From: Dorea formicigenerans
GTDB taxonomy: Bacteria; Bacillota; Clostridia; Lachnospirales; Lachnospiraceae
Length of the DNA: 64,000 bases
Reading direction: 5' to 3'
Assembly (NCBI RefSeq): GCF_025150245.1
Contig: NZ_CP102279.1
Coordinates: 1,981,423-2,045,422 of the forward strand
Both the position numbers and the translations under genes were made by a program. Positions within the stretch are counted from its first letter, which is position 1. Each line of letters begins with the position of its first letter. The notes under the pieces were generated by a model that made no database searches, was not told the origin of the DNA, and saw nothing but the letters and a program-made list of their open reading frames with translations. This document shows positions 1 through 8,459 of the stretch, piece after piece.

Positions 1-480
1 ACCAGACAGCAAGAGTTAATTGAAAACTTTGATAATCTTACTGAAGAGAAAAAGAGATTAGCAATCCGTGGTGAAATGATTTCACATAATAAATCTCTTG
101 CTGAAGCTGCAAAAATGGCTGGTATCAGCGACCCAAGAGACTATGCTATTTTTCAAAACAAAGGATACAAGGGATTATATGGCGGATTAGGTGTAAAAGA
201 AATACATGCTCGAAAAGGATTAAAGAAAAACCAGAAGATTTTGGATCACATGGGGAGCACCGAATTAGCAGCCAATCTTTTCCGTGCAACACAGACCGAT
301 GAAAAGCTTCGACGTGATCATATTATTGGGAAAGAAGAGGCTAATCAAACCCATTTTGATGTTGGTCAAAAGGTTCGCCAAACAATCAAAGATCTGGGAG
401 GCACTATGCCTGAAGATCTACCAACTCCAAAGAAAAGTATTAAACAAATTGAAAGAGAACAACAAAATTTAAAAGAATAA
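1..480 (+). CDS. dinD: DinD-like DNA damage-inducible protein, C-terminal part (5' end outside window)
   Basis: The reading frame is open from base 1, so the gene starts left of the window; 159 residues are visible. The stretch around GYKGLYGGLGVKEIHARKG and KNQKILDHMGSTELAANLFR matches the remembered C-terminal half of E. coli DinD almost word for word, followed by the typical FDVGQKVRQTI and LPTPKKSIKQ end. DinD proteins are LexA-regulated and reported to act on RecA; E. coli DinD is about 270 residues, so roughly the first 40% is missing here. The gene sits beside a large serine recombinase, and dinD homologues are often cargo of mobile elements, so it is probably part of the integrated element that ends near 2042. 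Family identity is firm; function in this host is inferred. Confidence 0.88.
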   Translation, partial: TRQQELIENFDNLTEEKKRLAIRGEMISHNKSLAEAAKMAGISDPRDYAIFQNKGYKGLYGGLGVKEIHARKGLKKNQKILDHMGSTELAANLFRATQTDEKLRRDHIIGKEEANQTHFDVGQKVRQTIKDLGGTMPEDLPTPKKSIKQIEREQQNLKE

Positions 481-585
481 ATAAAAACCGCTCCTGCGCC
501 AACAGGAACGGCTTAATGAATACTATACAGTGCCGAGGCACGTACAATACTCCCTGAACAAGAATATTGTATCACATTTCCTTGG

Positions 586-634
586 CACCTGTACAGGTGT
601 ATTTTTTATACGCAAATTTGTGCGACGTCGCACA
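586..634. promoter_or_regulatory. Two perfect palindromes upstream of the serine recombinase
   Basis: A 14-bp perfect palindrome CACCTGTACAGGTG (586-599) is followed by a 16-bp perfect palindrome TGTGCGACGTCGCACA (619-634), which ends 22 bases before the recombinase ATG. They could be operators for the element's regulator or recombinase-related sites. No function can be assigned from sequence alone. Confidence 0.4.
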
Positions 635-656
635 TATACTTAAGGAAGGTGATCAC

Positions 657-2042
657 ATGAAATTAGAACGCTGTGCTATCTATATCCGAGTATCTACTGC
701 AGAGCAGATGATGCACGGAAAATCCCTGGAAGCACAAAGAGAATATTTGGAAGCTTATTCCAGGGAACATAACATGGTTGTTGCAGGAGTCTATGCTGAT
801 GAAGGTAAGACTGCCCGGAAAGAATTGAAAAAGAGAAAAGCTATCCATGCATTATTGGAGGATGTGAAAGCAGGGAAAATAGATGTTATTCTCTTTTGGA
901 GGCTTGACCGGTGGTTCCGTAATCTGTCTGACTTCTACAAAGTCCAGGATATCTTGGACGAATATCACGTTCGCTGGATCTCTACCAGTGAGCCAGGCAT
1001 CAACATGGAGACCAGAGATGGAAGACTGCAGCTTAACGTCGTTCTGTCCATTGGCCAGAATGAAGTTGATACTACCAGTGAACGTATCAAGTTCGTCAAC
1101 GAAGCCTCTATCCGGCAAGGTAAGTTAATCTTCGGTGATGCCAATATGGGATACGGCTATAAGTCCGGTACTGTCGATGGAGTCAAATGTATGATTAAGG
1201 ATCCTGAACGTGAAGAGGCTGTAAACGCATTCTATCAATACTTTTTCAAGCACCAGAGCAAGACCGGAGCATTGAAATATATCCAGGAAAATTATGATCC
1301 GGATTTCAGTTACAGTAGTATGAGGACGCTTCTGTCCAGCGAATTCTACAAAGGTACTTACCGCGGAGCTCCATACTGCCCTGCTTACTTGTCAACTGAG
1401 GACTGGGATAGACTACAAAAGATTTCCGACAAAAACATTAAAGTCAACCGTTCCAATAGAGTATACCTGTTTTCCGGACTGATTTACTGCCCAAATTGTA
1501 ACAATCTCCTGTCCGGTTGCGGTTGCTCTTCTATTATTAACCGGAAGACCGGTGCCAAACGCACGTACTGCTATTACCGGTGCAACAAAGCTTACATGGA
1601 TAATCACTGCAATTACCGGCACAGGCTCAGTCAGAATCTTGTGGAGTCTTATCTTTTGGAGCATTTGGAAGATGAATATCAGAGATACCACGTCCGTTCC
1701 GGACAGATACGTGAAAAGCAGAAGAAAGAAAAGAAAATAAAGACACCGGAGAAGCTCCGATCAGAATTGGAACGATTAAATCTCCTGTTTCAAAAAGGTC
1801 GTGTGGAATGGGAATATTATAACAAAGAATACTCTCGAATTGAATACGAATTAAAAGAAGCGTTGGCTATCCAGCCAGAAATAGAACGAGACGTCTCTTA
1901 TGTAAATGAAATCATACAGTCAGACTTCCGCTCTATGTATGCAAAGCTCTCTTTGGAGAACCGCAGAGCATTCTGGCGGTCCATTGTATCAGATATACAT
2001 GTGGCGAAAGACTCCACTGTGAAAGAAGTGAATTTTTTATAA
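657..2042 (+). CDS. Large serine recombinase (site-specific integrase)
   Basis: A 461-residue protein with the serine recombinase architecture. The N-terminal resolvase domain contains YIRVSTAEQ with the catalytic serine at residue 13 and the FWRLDRWFRN segment at about 80-89. A recombinase domain follows (about 160-260), then a zinc ribbon with cysteines near 278, 281, 309 and 318, then a coiled-coil-rich C-terminus. Such enzymes integrate and excise phages and conjugative elements between short att sites without high-energy cofactors. The ATG at 657 was chosen because AAGGAAGG lies just upstream; the frame stays open to 567 but without a good ribosome site. It lies at the very end of the foreign segment, next to a truncated host gene, the usual place for an element's integrase. 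Confidence 0.9.
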   Translation: MKLERCAIYIRVSTAEQMMHGKSLEAQREYLEAYSREHNMVVAGVYADEGKTARKELKKRKAIHALLEDVKAGKIDVILFWRLDRWFRNLSDFYKVQDILDEYHVRWISTSEPGINMETRDGRLQLNVVLSIGQNEVDTTSERIKFVNEASIRQGKLIFGDANMGYGYKSGTVDGVKCMIKDPEREEAVNAFYQYFFKHQSKTGALKYIQENYDPDFSYSSMRTLLSSEFYKGTYRGAPYCPAYLSTEDWDRLQKISDKNIKVNRSNRVYLFSGLIYCPNCNNLLSGCGCSSIINRKTGAKRTYCYYRCNKAYMDNHCNYRHRLSQNLVESYLLEHLEDEYQRYHVRSGQIREKQKKEKKIKTPEKLRSELERLNLLFQKGRVEWEYYNKEYSRIEYELKEALAIQPEIERDVSYVNEIIQSDFRSMYAKLSLENRRAFWRSIVSDIHVAKDSTVKEVNFL

Positions 2043-2064
2043 TAAGTCTTGCACTAACCAATGA

Positions 2065-2865
2065 GTTCCATTTGGGGCTGATAAGACCATGACCGCAGTC
2101 ATATCCGGAACCGCCGATATTGGATTTATGGGGTCTGAAGCTTCAATTTATGCTTACAATGAAGGAGCCAATGATTATGTCGTGAACTTTGCACAACTTA
2201 CACAACGTGCAGGAAATTTTCTAGTAGCAAGAGAAGAAATCCCCGACTTTCATTGGACTGATTTGAAAGATAAAAAAGTACTTGGTGGACGAAAAGGTGG
2301 CATGCCAGAAATGGTATTTGAGTATATTTTAAGGCAAAATGGGATTGATCCTTCGAAAGATCTGATTATAGATCAGAGCATTGATTTTGGCTCTACAGCA
2401 GCAGCATTTGCAGAAGGAAATGCTGATTTTACAGTTGAGTTCGAACCAGGAGCCACAAATTTGGAAAAAGAGGAAAAGGGATATGTAGTTGCTTCTCTCG
2501 GTACAGACAGCGGCTATGTACCTTATACTGCATTTTCAGCAAAGAAAAGTTATATCGAGAAGAATGCAGATGTAATTCAAGGATTTACAGATGCATTGCA
2601 AAAAGGTATGGATTATGTACAGAAACATACACCAAAGGAAATTGCAGAAGCAATTGCACCTCAGTTTAAAGAAACAAATCTTAATACAATAGAAACAATT
2701 GTGAGCCGTTATTATGAACAGGACACATGGAAAGATAACCTCATATTTGAGAAAAAAAGTTTTGAACTTTTACAGGACATTCTGGAAAGCGCAGAAGAAC
2801 TTGACACACGTGCACCGTACGATAAACTGGTAACGACTACATTTGCCGAAAAAGCAGCCAAATAA
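2065..2865 (+). pseudogene. ABC transporter substrate-binding protein (SsuA/NMT1-like), 5'-truncated
   Basis: About 265 residues of a periplasmic-binding-protein-like fold of the nitrate/sulfonate/taurine type (GADKTMTAVISG, DIGFMGSE, GGRKGGMPEMV, PGATNLEKEEKG). Complete members run to about 330 residues and begin with a lipoprotein signal peptide and a TLNEVAHSIFYAP-type strand; both are absent. The in-frame sequence starts at FGADKT directly after a TGA at 2062, only 20 bases beyond the recombinase stop. The most economical reading is that integration of the element split the gene and the missing 5' part lies at its other end, outside the window. An ATG at 2089 exists, but a protein starting there would lack export signals. 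Confidence 0.75.
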
Positions 2866-2904
2866 TTTCAATATTATCTGAATCACTATTACTCTTTAAT
2901 TAAG

Positions 2905-2947
2905 CAAAGGAAACGGCAAACCATGGCAGAGTTCGTCGTTTTCTTTG
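2905..2947 (+). terminator. Possible terminator after the binding-protein remnant
   Basis: Imperfect inverted repeat CAAAGGAAACG / CGTTTTCTTTG (one G-T pair) with a 21-base loop, starting 40 bases after the stop codon. The long loop makes this weak. Confidence 0.3.
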
Positions 2948-3086
2948 TTAACATATCTACTATATCTCATCTACTATTTTCCACTAATTCAAACAATTTT
3001 ACTCGCTTTTTTCGTGTATTTCATATATAATAAATACCATGACTAGGGCAGGCTTGTCTTAGTACTTTTTATTGGGGGATTTTTTC

Positions 3087-3770
3087 ATGCAACAAAAAGA
3101 TCGTAAACAAATGTACAGACAGCAAACTATGAGCTACTTCATCAATGCTGCATTGGAGATCATTGAAGAAGAAGGCATCGACAGCTTGTCTATTCGTAAA
3201 ACTGCAGAAAAAGCCGGCTATAACAGTGCGACTCTTTATCATTATTTTTCAGATTTTGAAGAACTGAGAATTTTTTCAGCTATGAAATATCTGGATCAAT
3301 ATGCTAAGGATCTGCCAGCCTACTTAGAACCGGTTACAAGGCCACTTGAAAGATATCTGAAAATTTGGGAATGCTTCTGTCTCCACTCCTTCTCACATCC
3401 AGACATTTTCTGGCTGCTATTTTTTAAGCATGCAGATACGAACTGGGATTTTTCCTACTATTTTCACGCTTATTATGATATTTTTCCTGAAAGTTGGAGT
3501 GAAGATGCTGCAAATTACAAAAATATGCTTTCATCTGCTAATTTCTCAGAACGTGAATTTTTATCATTGACTGATTCTTTGAATAAAGAGAATATTTTTC
3601 TCCCGGAATCAGACATTCACAATCTGGCAACAATGAATATTATGCTTTATCGTGGTATGTTAGAGACATTACGGGAAGACTCTGAATATTTGACAATTGA
3701 AGAAGCGACTGCGACAACTGTTTCGTTTATCCGCAGAGCGCTTACATCCTATAATATTGATTTAGATTAA
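3087..3770 (+). CDS. TetR-family regulator flanking the betaine-type reductase operon
   Basis: A 227-residue protein with an N-terminal TetR helix-turn-helix: SLSIRKTAEKAGYNSATLYHYF at about 34-55, then a ligand-binding domain with HPDIFWLLFFKH and YYDIFPESW. The ATG at 3087 has GGGGGA seven bases upstream; an in-frame TTG at 3072 overlaps that site and is rejected. It closely resembles the regulator at 19015-19665 in the recognition helix (KAGxxxxTxYxYF) and in the FPE-containing core, and more distantly the one at 12643-13371. Its position suggests a role in controlling the reductase operons. Its gene is convergent with the BCCT transporter gene and shares a bidirectional terminator with it. 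Confidence 0.85.
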   Translation: MQQKDRKQMYRQQTMSYFINAALEIIEEEGIDSLSIRKTAEKAGYNSATLYHYFSDFEELRIFSAMKYLDQYAKDLPAYLEPVTRPLERYLKIWECFCLHSFSHPDIFWLLFFKHADTNWDFSYYFHAYYDIFPESWSEDAANYKNMLSSANFSEREFLSLTDSLNKENIFLPESDIHNLATMNIMLYRGMLETLREDSEYLTIEEATATTVSFIRRALTSYNIDLD

Positions 3771-3828
3771 AAACACTTATTAAAACCCATATACAAACAT
3801 TGTCGTTTTACAGAATTGTTTAATCAAA

Positions 3829-3862
3829 AGAGCTGAAGGATTCGAATTCTTCAGCTCTTTTT
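3829..3862. terminator. Bidirectional terminator between tetR and BCCT genes
   Basis: Ten-bp perfect stem AGAGCTGAAG / CTTCAGCTCT followed by TTTTTCT on the plus strand and preceded by AAAA (U-tract for the minus strand). It can serve both convergent genes. Confidence 0.8.
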
Positions 3863-3943
3863 CTCACCTGATATATCCAAGAATGCTCCACACATTCCTT
3901 CTTCAGCTTTTTGTATTTAATTATTTTGAAAAAAACATTTTCA

Positions 3944-5440
3944 CTATGCCTTTTCTTCCTTCAACACTTTAATAAATGCTGCAATCGTTCCAAACATTAC
4001 AAAAATAAATAAGAACGCTGCTACAAGTGAGATTGTCTGAAGCGGTTTCAATCCACCAGCCATCAGAAGTCCGATCGCCATAACTGACTGGATAACTCCC
4101 CAGAGAATCTTTCTGCCATTTGGAGGATTGATTGCACCGTCCGTTGACAGCATAGACAATACATAAACTCCTGAATTTGCAGATGTTACAAAGAATGCAC
4201 ACAAGGATACCAAGGCTACCAGTGATAAAATAAATCCAAGCGGATATTGTCCAAGCACTACGAAAAGTCCAACCTCCGGTGTTGCTACCGCTTCCTGGAG
4301 CTTTTCAATCGCCATTAGACCTTTTTCTCCAAGGTTGATACCAAGGTTACCAAATACTGCACCCCAAATACAGGAAGCAATTGTCGGTACAAGTACTACA
4401 CCAAGTACAAATTCTCGAATAGTCCGTCCTTTAGAGATACGTGCTACAAATACTCCAACGAACGGTGCCCATGCAATGAACCATGCCCAGTAGAACAATC
4501 TCCAGCTTCCGAACCAACTATTGTCACTATAAGAATTAATCTTAAGTGCAGTTGGAATAAAATTACCGATATACTGACCCATACCATTTACAAATGCATT
4601 CAAAGTCTCTACTTTTGGTCCCACTATAAAGCATACTGCCAAAAGTCCGATTGCAACATAAAGGTTTGTATCAGAAATAATCTTAATTCCTTTATCCAGC
4701 CCGGATACTGCGGATCCAATATAAAGAAATGATACAATTATAATAATAATAATTTCTACTACTAAATTGATTGGGACACCAAATAAATAATTAAATCCGG
4801 CATTAATCTGCAATGTTCCAAGTCCAAGAGATGTTACAACTCCTGCAACTGTCGCAAATACACCAAGAATATCAACAACCTTGCCAAGCCATCCATTTGC
4901 AAGCTTCTCACCAATTAACGGCTCAAGCATAACACTTAACAAACCTTTTTTGTTCTTACGGAACATAAAGTATGCAAGTGCAAGACCGATAACTGCATAG
5001 TTTGCCCATGGAAGAATTCCCCAGTGCATAAAGAAATTCTCAAATGCAAAGTTTGCAGATGCCTGAGATGCTGCCTCAATTCCATCTGTCGGATTCAGAT
5101 AATAAGTAAGCGGCTCAGCTACTCCCCAGAATACAAGACCAACTCCCATTCCACATCCAAATAGAAGTCCAAACCATGTTATATTACTGTATTCCGGTCT
5201 GGAATCATCGCTTCCTAAACGAATTTTTCCATATTTTCCAAATGCAAAATATACAATAAAGCCAAAGAATATAATCATAGAAATCAGATATAACCATCCA
5301 AAATCTGTGGTCAAAACTTTAAATGCCGCATTAGCTACTACCGTAAAACTATCATTAAATGCAACTGACCAGACTGCTATAATGCCGACGATAATCAGTG
5401 ATACATAAAAAACTGTATTCTTACCTTTCTTTTCTCCCAT
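3944..5440 (-). CDS. BCCT-family transporter (glycine betaine/choline/carnitine type)
   Basis: A 498-residue integral membrane protein of the BCCT family, with twelve expected membrane segments. The substrate-site glycine-rich helix GCGMGVGLVFWGVAEP lies near 98-113 and the conserved tryptophan-rich segment (SWRLFYWAWFIAWAPFVG) near 315-332. It also has ARISKGRTIREF. The ATG at 5440 has AGGAG eight bases upstream; an in-frame TTG six bases earlier is too close to that site. It is the last gene of an operon behind component B genes of a selenium-dependent reductase. BCCT carriers move quaternary amines, so it points to betaine as that operon's substrate. Substrate is inferred from family and context only. 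Confidence 0.9.
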   Translation of the reverse strand: MGEKKGKNTVFYVSLIIVGIIAVWSVAFNDSFTVVANAAFKVLTTDFGWLYLISMIIFFGFIVYFAFGKYGKIRLGSDDSRPEYSNITWFGLLFGCGMGVGLVFWGVAEPLTYYLNPTDGIEAASQASANFAFENFFMHWGILPWANYAVIGLALAYFMFRKNKKGLLSVMLEPLIGEKLANGWLGKVVDILGVFATVAGVVTSLGLGTLQINAGFNYLFGVPINLVVEIIIIIIVSFLYIGSAVSGLDKGIKIISDTNLYVAIGLLAVCFIVGPKVETLNAFVNGMGQYIGNFIPTALKINSYSDNSWFGSWRLFYWAWFIAWAPFVGVFVARISKGRTIREFVLGVVLVPTIASCIWGAVFGNLGINLGEKGLMAIEKLQEAVATPEVGLFVVLGQYPLGFILSLVALVSLCAFFVTSANSGVYVLSMLSTDGAINPPNGRKILWGVIQSVMAIGLLMAGGLKPLQTISLVAAFLFIFVMFGTIAAFIKVLKEEKA

Positions 5441-5480
5441 ATTCAATTCTCCTTCATCAAACTAAGCCAGATATAGTAGT

Positions 5481-5504
5481 GGGCAGATGTATAACCATCT
5501 GCCC
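5481..5504 (-). promoter_or_regulatory. Intercistronic hairpin between component B gene and BCCT gene
   Basis: Perfect 9-bp stem GGGCAGATG / CATCTGCCC with a 6-base loop and no U-tract. Likely an mRNA-processing or stability hairpin that lets reductase and transporter be made in different amounts. Confidence 0.5.
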
Positions 5505-5530
5505 GTTCACTCTAAATCATCGAACAGTTA

Positions 5531-6835
5531 TCATACTTTAAATACTGTCTGCTCTTTAATATCCGTTGCCAGAGCCTCCAGAGCAACCTTTGTTCTGTGA
5601 TAACGCAGTTTCCACTGCTCTTCCTTCGGAGTATCTGGATCTCCAAGTGGATAAGGAATAGAAATTGTAGGTACGATTCTATTAGATCCTACTGTCTTAG
5701 CTACAGGCACCAGATTACACATCTGTACGATTGGGAATCCAGCCTTCTCAACCTCTTTTACCATCGTTGCACCGCAACGTGTACAGGTACCTCAAGTACT
5801 AACCATGATAACACCATCAACATGATCTTCCTGAAGATATGGAATGATTTCTTTTGCCATTCTGGCAGCCTCTGCCTCAGTTGTTCCTGTTCCTACTGTT
5901 GTATAGAAATATGGATGGAGGCTTCCATAAACTCCCTCTTTTTCTAATACCTTCAATGCATCAATCGGAGTAATAACGTTTGGATCTGCGTCTGCTGCTG
6001 CAGGGTCAAATCCAGCATGAATTGTCTTGAACTCTCCACCTTTTAACCGTTCCATATTTGACACATCATAACGTCCCCAACGTGTTGCAGATGCTGACTG
6101 AATATGATCCGGATTATCTACAGGTACAATACCACCGGTATTCAGAAGTGCGATTCTTGCTTTTGACAAATCCTTGATAGCAGGAGCGATCGGTACTCGA
6201 TCAAGCTTCGGAATCGGAAGCTCTGTCTCAAATGGCTGTCCATTTAATTTCTTAACAAGCATATCTACCATACGCTCATATGCCGGTTTTCCATCTGAAA
6301 GCCATACCTGATGACGGATTCCTCTCGGGAAATATCCTTCTTCATCCGCGGAGCCAACCGACTCACCTGCAAGAAGCTTGTTGGCAACTTTTGCCATTGC
6401 TTTTACATCCTGTCTCATCTTTGAAGCAATATTACCGCCTTTTAAGATATACATATCTTTTTTAAACATATCTACACCTGGCGTCTCCTCGTTCATAGAT
6501 GTTACAACAGGTACACCAAATTTTTCTTTTACTGCCTTGCAGATTGTTCCACATGCAACGGTATAACGTCCTGCCTGAAATGCTGGTCCTGCAAGGAAAA
6601 TATCAAACTCTTTACCTTCAAGCATTCCGAGAATTGTTGCAACTGCAGCGTCAGTATTGGTACCAATATAGTTGTCACCACAGATAATTGTATGGGTAAC
6701 TTCTGCATTTAACTCTTTTTCAAGCTGTATTGCTGGTCCAATCTGACCTTCGTGGATTTCTGGTTCAATACCAGCTTTTTCTTCTCCACCAATCTGACCA
6801 AAAAACTGATTAATATATAAGATTGCTTTTTTCAT
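5531..6835 (-). CDS. grdH: Betaine(-type) reductase component B, selenocysteine subunit (GrdB/GrdF/GrdH family)
   Basis: A 434-residue selenoprotein interrupted by an in-frame UGA at 5794-5792 (residue 348). Read through, the frame gives VST-U-GTCTRCGATMVKEVEKAG, the conserved Sec motif of component B, and continues to the family-typical PYPLGDP end. The bases after UGA fold into a 6-bp hairpin (CGTTGC / GCAACG, 5765-5779) at SECIS distance. The protein activates the substrate amine and passes the carboxymethyl group to GrdA. The ATG at 6835 has GGAGGGC upstream. It follows the alpha/beta proprotein gene by 14 bases and precedes the BCCT gene. Component B type (GrdB, F or H) cannot be told from this subunit alone; betaine is inferred from the BCCT gene and from the odd partner subunit. 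Confidence 0.88.
5765..5794 (-). promoter_or_regulatory. Selenocysteine UGA and SECIS-like hairpin (first component B gene)
   Basis: UGA codon 5794-5792 is followed after 12 bases by a 6-bp stem CGTTGC / GCAACG with a 3-base loop. The surrounding 38 bases are identical to those in the second component B gene, although the flanking coding DNA has diverged. Confidence 0.75.
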
Positions 6836-6849
6836 CGCTATTGCCCTCC

Positions 6850-8175
6850 TTAGAATTCTTTCATTGTCTTCGGGGACCATCCAACTACCTGATCACCACA
6901 GAACATTGAGTTATTCTCCATAATAACGGATCCATCTTCTCTTACTGAAGGTCCTAAGATCTCATCTCCAGCCCAGCCACCGGACAGACCGTCTCTTGCT
7001 AACGACTGAAGTTCTCCAAGTACTGTTTCCATTGGAGGCAATTCAATTAATTCAGATACATTTCCACAGGATACAATTGCATCACACTTCTCATCCAGTG
7101 TTACAAGTGGCTGAGATGTACCATTACGTCCTGTACATTCATTGGTAACTCCAATTGTCTTAACACCGGCATCCTCAAGCGCAACAAGACATCCTACAAA
7201 GTCGGCATCCGGGTTGCCATAACCTTCTTCTGCGACGACCGCACCATCTGCTCCGAGTGTCTTTGCAATCTGTGCTACATAAAGTGCAGCACGTTCTTTC
7301 TGATCCAAAGCTACATTCAGGTTTGACATAATTACTCCGAGGAAATTAATTGTCTTACCATGCTCTCTGTAAAGAGCCTTGATATTCGGTGTGTTCTGGA
7401 AGTCGTATGTTGACCATTTTGATGATACAGGCATGAAACTTCCAGATACGATAGCGCCATCCAGTACCTCATTTGGATGCATTACTGTTGGAAGCATACG
7501 GTTCATATCCCAGCCATATGCCAGATCATTGTATCCCAGATTTTCCATCTGAGACTGTGGCTGCATAACATATACAACAGATGGAAGCTTTTCAATCTCC
7601 GGACTACGTTTGATCATCGCCTCAAGATCATAAACTTCTGTGTCTTCCGGTGTCAGTTCTTTTACACACTGTCCGATGAACTCTGCAAGTTTATGTCCTG
7701 CTCTTCTAAGTGCATCATTCTTCTTCTGTTGCTCATGCTTCTCAAAATCCTCATTCGTATCTGCTACGAGTACAATATTGTTCAAATAACCGAAGTATGT
7801 ATATTTCTGTCCTTCACCACTCATGTCGATCAATCCATCCTGGAAACCTCCCCAGTGTTTTCCGACTACGAGTACGCTGCAGTTCTTTAATGCATGTAAA
7901 ACTCCATCTCCTGCCTTTGCAAGTTCACTTGTATATCCAGGGAAAAGTCCTCTTCCATCCAATCTTACTCTAGGCTCGATTGCTTCCTTTACCGGACACA
8001 TACGGATCTTATCTCCAGGTTTTGCAATATAAAGATCTGCCTCCGTGATTCTCTCATCTTCACGGATAAAATCAAGTGCTTTTTCTTTATTAATTGTAAG
8101 CACTCCGTCATCAAAGGATAACTTGTCGCCAAACTTGATATCCTTAACATAGAAATTGCCAATCTCCAGTCTCAT
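6850..8175 (-). CDS. grdI: Betaine(-type) reductase component B, alpha/beta subunit (GrdE/GrdG/GrdI family)
   Basis: A 441-residue homologue of the GrdE/GrdG/GrdI proproteins: MRLEIGNFYVKDI start, AIEPRV near 66-71, GGFQDGLIDMSG near 109-120, DGAIVSG near 239-245, EEGYGNPDADFVG. In the glycine enzyme the precursor is cut before a cysteine in SGNC to make a pyruvoyl group. Here that position is phenylalanine (SGSFMPVSS, residues 244-252), so no cysteine-derived pyruvoyl can form. A quaternary amine cannot make a Schiff base, so the loss suits betaine as substrate. Start ATG 8175 has AAGGAGG upstream and lies 94 bases downstream of a consensus promoter containing a TetR-type operator. It is the first gene of the operon. 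Confidence 0.85.
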   Translation of the reverse strand: MRLEIGNFYVKDIKFGDKLSFDDGVLTINKEKALDFIREDERITEADLYIAKPGDKIRMCPVKEAIEPRVRLDGRGLFPGYTSELAKAGDGVLHALKNCSVLVVGKHWGGFQDGLIDMSGEGQKYTYFGYLNNIVLVADTNEDFEKHEQQKKNDALRRAGHKLAEFIGQCVKELTPEDTEVYDLEAMIKRSPEIEKLPSVVYVMQPQSQMENLGYNDLAYGWDMNRMLPTVMHPNEVLDGAIVSGSFMPVSSKWSTYDFQNTPNIKALYREHGKTINFLGVIMSNLNVALDQKERAALYVAQIAKTLGADGAVVAEEGYGNPDADFVGCLVALEDAGVKTIGVTNECTGRNGTSQPLVTLDEKCDAIVSCGNVSELIELPPMETVLGELQSLARDGLSGGWAGDEILGPSVREDGSVIMENNSMFCGDQVVGWSPKTMKEF

Positions 8176-8236
8176 GTGATTGTCCTCCTTTTCTGATTCA
8201 TAGATAGGCTCTATGAACGACATTGATACATTTTTT

Positions 8237-8252
8237 AATAAGCGCGCTTATT
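8237..8252. promoter_or_regulatory. Operator A, 16-bp palindrome AATAAGCGCGCTTATT
   Basis: Perfect palindrome in the transcribed leader of the betaine-type operon, 40 bp centre-to-centre from operator B. It shares the AAGCGCGCTT core with the site in front of trxB. Confidence 0.75.
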
Positions 8253-8268
8253 TATTGTTTATGTCAAG

Positions 8269-8297
8269 ATTATAACAGTAAGCGCGCTTATTGTCAA
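8269..8297 (-). promoter_or_regulatory. Promoter of the betaine-type reductase operon with operator B in its spacer
   Basis: Perfect consensus: TTGACA (8297-8292), 17-base spacer, TATAAT (8274-8269). The spacer is mostly occupied by the 12-bp palindrome TAAGCGCGCTTA (8279-8290), so a bound repressor would block RNA polymerase directly. Confidence 0.85.
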
Positions 8298-8415
8298 TCG
8301 TTTTGTTAGATTTTTTCAATAATTCACAGTTAATTATCGATTTATTCTATTCATTTTCTCCAAATATTCTTTAATCTCTCTGTGGTCAATCACTTTTTAA
8401 TTCCAGGCAACAAAG

Positions 8416-8439
8416 GGGGCGCTGATTTCTCAGCGCCCC
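8416..8439 (-). terminator. Terminator of the second component B operon
   Basis: Ten-bp GC-rich perfect stem GGGGCGCTGA / TCAGCGCCCC with a 4-base loop (GAAA on the transcribed strand), followed by CTTTGTTG. It lies 20 bases beyond the transporter stop. Confidence 0.75.
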
Positions 8440-8459
8440 TATTATCGGCAATTCCTATA

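Noticed and set aside
5531-5764. A stand-alone 77-residue protein (and the similar one at 9696-9938)
   Set aside because: Both are the parts of component B genes downstream of in-frame UGA Sec codons, not independent genes.
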